Source: Diplonema papillatum (taxonomy: Eukaryota > Euglenozoa > Diplonemea > Diplonemida > Diplonemidae). Taken from it: DNA of 64,000 bases. The notes below the pieces were generated by a model, which saw nothing but the letters and a program-made list of their open reading frames with translations, ran no database searches and was not told where the DNA came from. Below, piece by piece: positions 60,282-64,000 of the stretch (positions within the stretch are counted from its first letter, which is position 1; every line of letters starts with the position of its first letter). The DNA lies in NCBI GenBank assembly GCA_030068145.1, contig JAPJBO010000081.1, positions 124,001-188,000 on the forward strand, written 5' to 3'. Made by a program: the position numbers and the translations under genes.

Positions 60282-62045
60282 CGGTTGATCGTTTTCCCAC
60301 TTGTATTTACCCTGTGTATACTCAGGTAGGGAATTCTGATCAACCACAAAAACGCTGTCTACGTCTTTTTAGTCTGCACAATACATTGAAGGGCAACGCG
60401 CAAGATTGTTCGTACTAAAAAAAAATTGTCAGACTGCTCGCTCCGACTTCCGAGGCTGGTGCTCACTGTGCCGACACCAAGTGGTTACTTCAATGCTGCA
60501 AACCCTCTTTCCTATATTCCTTTCCCATCAATATGTCTATCATTCGCCCCACCAACTTCCCCGCTCTCTGGTTTGAACGAGGCACAGCCCGTACCCCCAG
60601 AAATTTAATAGAGAAGACTTCAAAGTGGCCAAGGTCTTTCCCCAGGGACAAAAGCACAGTGTTTGTACGTGCCGGGGGAGGACGAGTTTGTTTCGTTAGT
60701 GAGTGAATATGCTCGTTGGGGATTGCTCCTGAACACCCTGGTTCTTTGTAAAGGCAACCGTCCGAGAGTCATCTGAACAACACTCGGCAACAAATATGAA
60801 CTTTGATATCCGTCGCAACATAATCGGAAAATCGGCAAACAGGCTACAAAGACCCCGCAATTGCACGCACATGCACATCTTTCTGACTTTACTACAAGAA
60901 GAACCGAATAACGCTAGATACCAGGCGATAAGCGTCATCAACCGGAGACTGTAGCGAACTCGCGCTCTAAATAATTAGCGGCGTTTGATGTTCTAAGTGG
61001 CGGGCAGCAATAACCGGGTCCCTGCTGTGTCACTGGCCGCACACGTGCCTGTGCAGCAGTATTCCGGTATGACCGGCGACCACTCCATGCAGTGCTTCCA
61101 GCTGCAAGTAGGGGCCCGGGTTCCCTTCCGGCTGGCGTAGTCCCTTTCTGTTTTTCGTTTCTTCCCGGTTTCACACTTCTTCGATGAAGTCTTCATGCCG
61201 GCAGTCAAACATGCATGACAGGCAGTGTTCTGCCAGAATACGGTGAAGTCCAGCCTTACCAACCATACTGACGAGAAGCCAACTTCTGTTCGGTTTATGG
61301 TACAGTGGCTACAACTTCCTTCTCGCATTGCCTGGAGTGGCCGGCATCATCAACGGGGAATATGGATATCTCGTTGCATGTGGAGCATCGGCATGTCAAT
61401 GAGAACCAAACTGAGGTGAAACAACTGGATGCCAGCGCGCAAAACGAAGCTTGAATTTCTTGTTCCACGTGCGAGCAGCTACCTTCATGGGTCTTGTTTT
61501 GTTGCACCTGTAGTTGTGTGTCTCGTACTGCCGGAAGTACCGTACCCACACCGCAGCAAAAAATTTTATCCTAGTTCGTGAATTCCCCCTCGTTCAGCCA
61601 ACGATGCCCGCCTCTCCCGTGGCCTTGTTCCCCGCCTTACATCAAACCAGAGAGTCCCAACGAACCCAACAACAAATCGCCAAAAAGAACAGCTTGTCGC
61701 AAGGAGCGGGTCTCTTTTGGTCTCGATCCCAGAAGTGCACGTCTTGCAGCCGAAGGGCGGCTTCGTCACCCACGGGCAAACGAGATCCCTTACTGCGTCA
61801 TGATCACTCACCGCTCCTTTCTTCATCACCAGCTTCACGCACCTTGCGGTGTTTTTTTGTGGGCCACGAGTGAGTAAACTTGTGCTTATGACGCACCCTT
61901 CAGAACAGAATAGTCTAGTTCGCAATGGCTGTGTCACGGGCTCTCCTTCTGTCTTGTCGAGTTTCATTGCTCCTTTTCAATTTCGGTACGGGTGCGAAAA
62001 GAACTTGCGAGACAGCGTCCAGTGATTCGCCATTTTCGGCCTGAT
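60282..62045. other. Long non-genic stretch
   Basis: Contains a reverse YR-repeat fragment at 60658-60712 and an F-like remnant near 60940 (CAACCGGAGACTGTAGCGAA). No supported gene. Confidence 0.4.
60658..60712 (-). mobile_element. YR-retrotransposon terminal-repeat fragment, reverse
   Basis: GTGTTTGTACGTGCCGGGGG then AGGACGAG and TTAGTGAGTGAATATG correspond to the reverse complement of the A repeat (compare 63560-63620). Diverged and short. Confidence 0.65.
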
Positions 62046-62243
62046 CTGAAGCTTTGTTGGAAATACTCAAAACCTCAAACGCAGGAAAATCCCCAGGAAG
62101 TGTGCCGTAGCCCACACGCAACTCAGGTGAATCTCCGGTTGGTGCCGGGCGTAAGCGTTTAACAAAAACAGCCCATTTGTCGTTGTATTGTTTCTCCCCA
62201 TCTAGCCTCCGTCGAAATAAGCACCGGGCGGCCTCCAAGTATT
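62046..62243 (+). mobile_element. RepA copy, diverged
   Basis: GCTTTGTTGGAAATACTCAA, GTAGCCCACACGCAACTCAG, GCCGGGCGTAAGCGTTTAAC, CCCATCTAGCCTCCGTCGAA and GGCCTCCAAGTATTTC. Confidence 0.8.
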
Positions 62244-63451
62244 TCTTGCTGACACCAGTAACTTGGAGTGTTGGGAGAAAATGTGAAGCTCGTCATCGCA
62301 AACCGTGGCGTTTTCACTTGCGTCCCGCATCTAGCTGCACGAAAGAATCAGGCACTGCGTTCAACGCAATCAATTCTTCCCATCAGTTGGGTTTGTATCA
62401 ACTGCGGTTGCGCGAGCGACGAGCTCTAATTTTGGAGTAAGCACCGCAGCTTACTCTAAGTATGCTAGGAAATCCCCGGACAGCGACAGACGGTGTCGGT
62501 TCTCTGCTTCTTCTTCACCACTGATGATGCGGGACAGACTGCAACCCGCCTGCCTTTTGTCGTTGCCCGTTTGGTTGGTTTCTGGTCGACTGTGAGAGTG
62601 TTGCGGAGCCACAGTAAGCAATACCGTTAGACGCACCAAAGGACACAGCAGACGAGACACCGGCGCTTGCGTGATGTGCTAAATGCACAGCCGGCTTTTC
62701 CGAGCAGCTCGTTTTTACTTGCATCGAGAACCTATCTCGCCAGAAGCTCACCGTATTCCTTTTCGTACTCTTATTTTCTTGCTCACCATCTTTCCATTTG
62801 GGGGAGTTTTGATTCGCCAGTTTGAGGAGCATATCGGAGTAAGACCTCCATTCGGCACCAAGAATCCGGCTGGCTGAGAGAGGTCGCATACGAGAATACT
62901 TGGGAAAGTTAACAGTAACCGTCCTTCGTCTGTATAACTCACCCAATCCGCGAAACATCGCTCTGGCAGCGGCTGGACCTCAGGGTACGATTATGGCTCT
63001 GCGATGCACACAATCCCCGAAAGTCTGCGCGAACGCATTTGCGCCGCACTCGCGCCTGAAGCTCATGTTTTTCCTTCTTTCAAAACAAAACCACGCATTA
63101 AATGATATCTTTACTTGTTTGTTGTCGACGACAAACAAGTACACGAATAAATCAAAACCAAATTTACGCATTTCTTTTTTTGATCATCAATTTTGGCATC
63201 AAACAGATGTTCATCTTGCAAGGGGTGAAGACACGTCAGCAAGAAGAACCAATGTTTGCTGCAGTGAATAGAGTGTGTCAGAAAGCTCATTCCACGTGCG
63301 CATCGGGCTCACTTGAGTTTTGATCCTTCCCCGAGCCGTTCTCTACTCCGGAAACCCTCCTTTTTTATGGGTCACTCTTTCGCAAGATTTGCGGTAAAAG
63401 TTGACCTCCCGTGGTGGGAGCCCCACGCGCCCTGTGGTCCATCTTTTTCGT
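62244..63451. other. Non-genic stretch
   Basis: 63115-63150 holds the palindromic TTTGTTGTCGACGACAAACAAG and then a flank resembling 29600-29640 (TACACGAATAAATCAAAACC), so it is a RepD-flank relative. No gene. Confidence 0.4.
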
Positions 63452-63479
63452 GTAAGCACCTGCGCAATAGGAAATACCC
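63452..63479 (+). mobile_element. RepA left-end fragment
   Basis: GTGTAAGCACCTGCGCAATA then GGAAATAC; it stops where the YR terminal repeat begins. Confidence 0.7.
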
Positions 63480-63483
63480 GTTT

Positions 63484-63637
63484 TTCGTAATACCGGTAAC
63501 AATTAATTGTAAACACGAAAGAGAACGCTGGCAGCGTGTTTGGGAGAAGATTAGCCTACCGATCATATTCACTCACTATCACTCGCTAACAGGCTAATCC
63601 TCCCCCGGCACGTACAAACAAACATCGCGCCTATTAT
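63484..63637 (+). mobile_element. Solo YR-retrotransposon terminal repeat
   Basis: TTTTTCGTAATACCGGTAAC, AATTAATTGTAAACACGAAA, GAACGCTGGCAGCGTGTTTG, TCACTCACTATCACTCGCTA and GGCACGTACAAACAAACATC, then CGCCTATTATTTTT: a full A-B pair with no internal region, nearly as well preserved as the ends of 5621-8940. Confidence 0.9.
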
Positions 63638-64000
63638 TTTTCACATTTCTTTTCCTCCTCCTCGTAGCCTTCGACGCTCACATTACGTAGCAGAGCCGCC
63701 CACCCGAGGTGGCTCTTGCTCGCCCGTGCAAAAGCGTTTGGACCTTTCCTTCCCTCTTTTCCTTTTTCTTCCACCATCCCCGCGCTCAAATACGGCTGTA
63801 GGTCCCAGCTGTTACGAGTTACAAGCAGCCGCCTGGCAAACCTGACTCACCCCGCTGTTCTATCTGCAGACACTCAGGTCCCGCGCTGGTGATGTGTTCG
63901 TGGCTGCTACTGCCGTTTTTTAAAACCGAAGATTCAACAAGAATGATGAAAGCGATGGCATCAAAGAAATGCTCGCAACCAGGACAGCGCGGGGAGTTTG
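63638..64000 (+). repeat. RepR copy and spacer
   Basis: 63805-63925 (GTTACGAGTTACAAGCAGCC, CCGCTGTTCTATCTGCAGAC, ACTCAGGTCCCGCGCTGGTG) is RepR. The rest to the window end holds nothing recognised. Confidence 0.6.

Overview
This window reads as nuclear DNA of a eukaryote, most likely a protist or unicellular alga with a repeat-rich, gene-poor genome. The evidence is: spliceosomal-type splice sites (polypyrimidine tract plus AG) in front of GC-rich coding blocks; fragments of a cytoplasmic-type large-subunit rRNA; hAT-type miniature transposons with 8-bp target duplications; and a tyrosine-recombinase retrotransposon. I cannot name the species. No bacterial operons, CRISPR arrays or organelle genes were seen.

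Only a few stretches look like host coding sequence. They are GC-rich against a mixed, homopolymer-rich background: the last exon of a WW-domain gene (3451-4113), two exons of an unrecognised gene (29954-31040), an intronless gene for a TRF4/PAPD5-like nucleotidyltransferase whose catalytic aspartates are partly replaced (34495-35928), and weaker coding-like pieces (4436-4600 minus, 18087-18282, 18592-18833, 38000-38512, 39292-39506, 55125-55425).

Everything else is mostly repeats. The best single object is a VIPER/Ngaro-like tyrosine-recombinase (YR) retrotransposon at 5621-8940. Its parts run ORF1 (zinc finger plus coiled coil), recombinase, reverse transcriptase, RNase H, and its ends are split direct repeats (A1 ... 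B1-A2-B2). It sits inside a hAT-like MITE (5428-9048), which itself sits inside an older dispersed repeat (5345-9390). Stray terminal repeats of the same YR family lie at 2886-3031, 22265-22380, 60658-60712 and 63484-63637.

Local family names used below. RepA (about 200-230 bp, 15 copies or pieces) and RepB (about 290 bp, 6 copies) share related inverted ends (GGAAATACTTGAGGAGGCTG-like on one side, CTCGAGTATTT on the other) and abut T/A tracts. hAT-E has ends CAGGGCTTACGCTCC...; hAT-C has ends CAGGGGG...GGTCCTG. F-unit is an about 85-bp motif (CGACGATGGTCACCCGGAGA... CAAGCGAACTTTCACTCTA) found singly and as a four-unit tandem directly before the WW exon. RepD, G, H, J, K, L, M, O, Q, R, T and U are other dispersed repeats found at two or more places.

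Tandem arrays include an 11-unit 43-bp minisatellite (2126-2602), a seven-unit 18-bp one (38895-39020), a ten-copy array of the dyad TATGTCCGACATA (46732-47000) and a decayed AAGTTCGGGCG-type array (53425-53940) next to a tRNA-like sequence. There are also several strong hairpins and a head-to-tail pair of LSU rRNA fragments (14157-14612). Coordinates of repeat edges are approximate to a few bases unless a target duplication fixes them.
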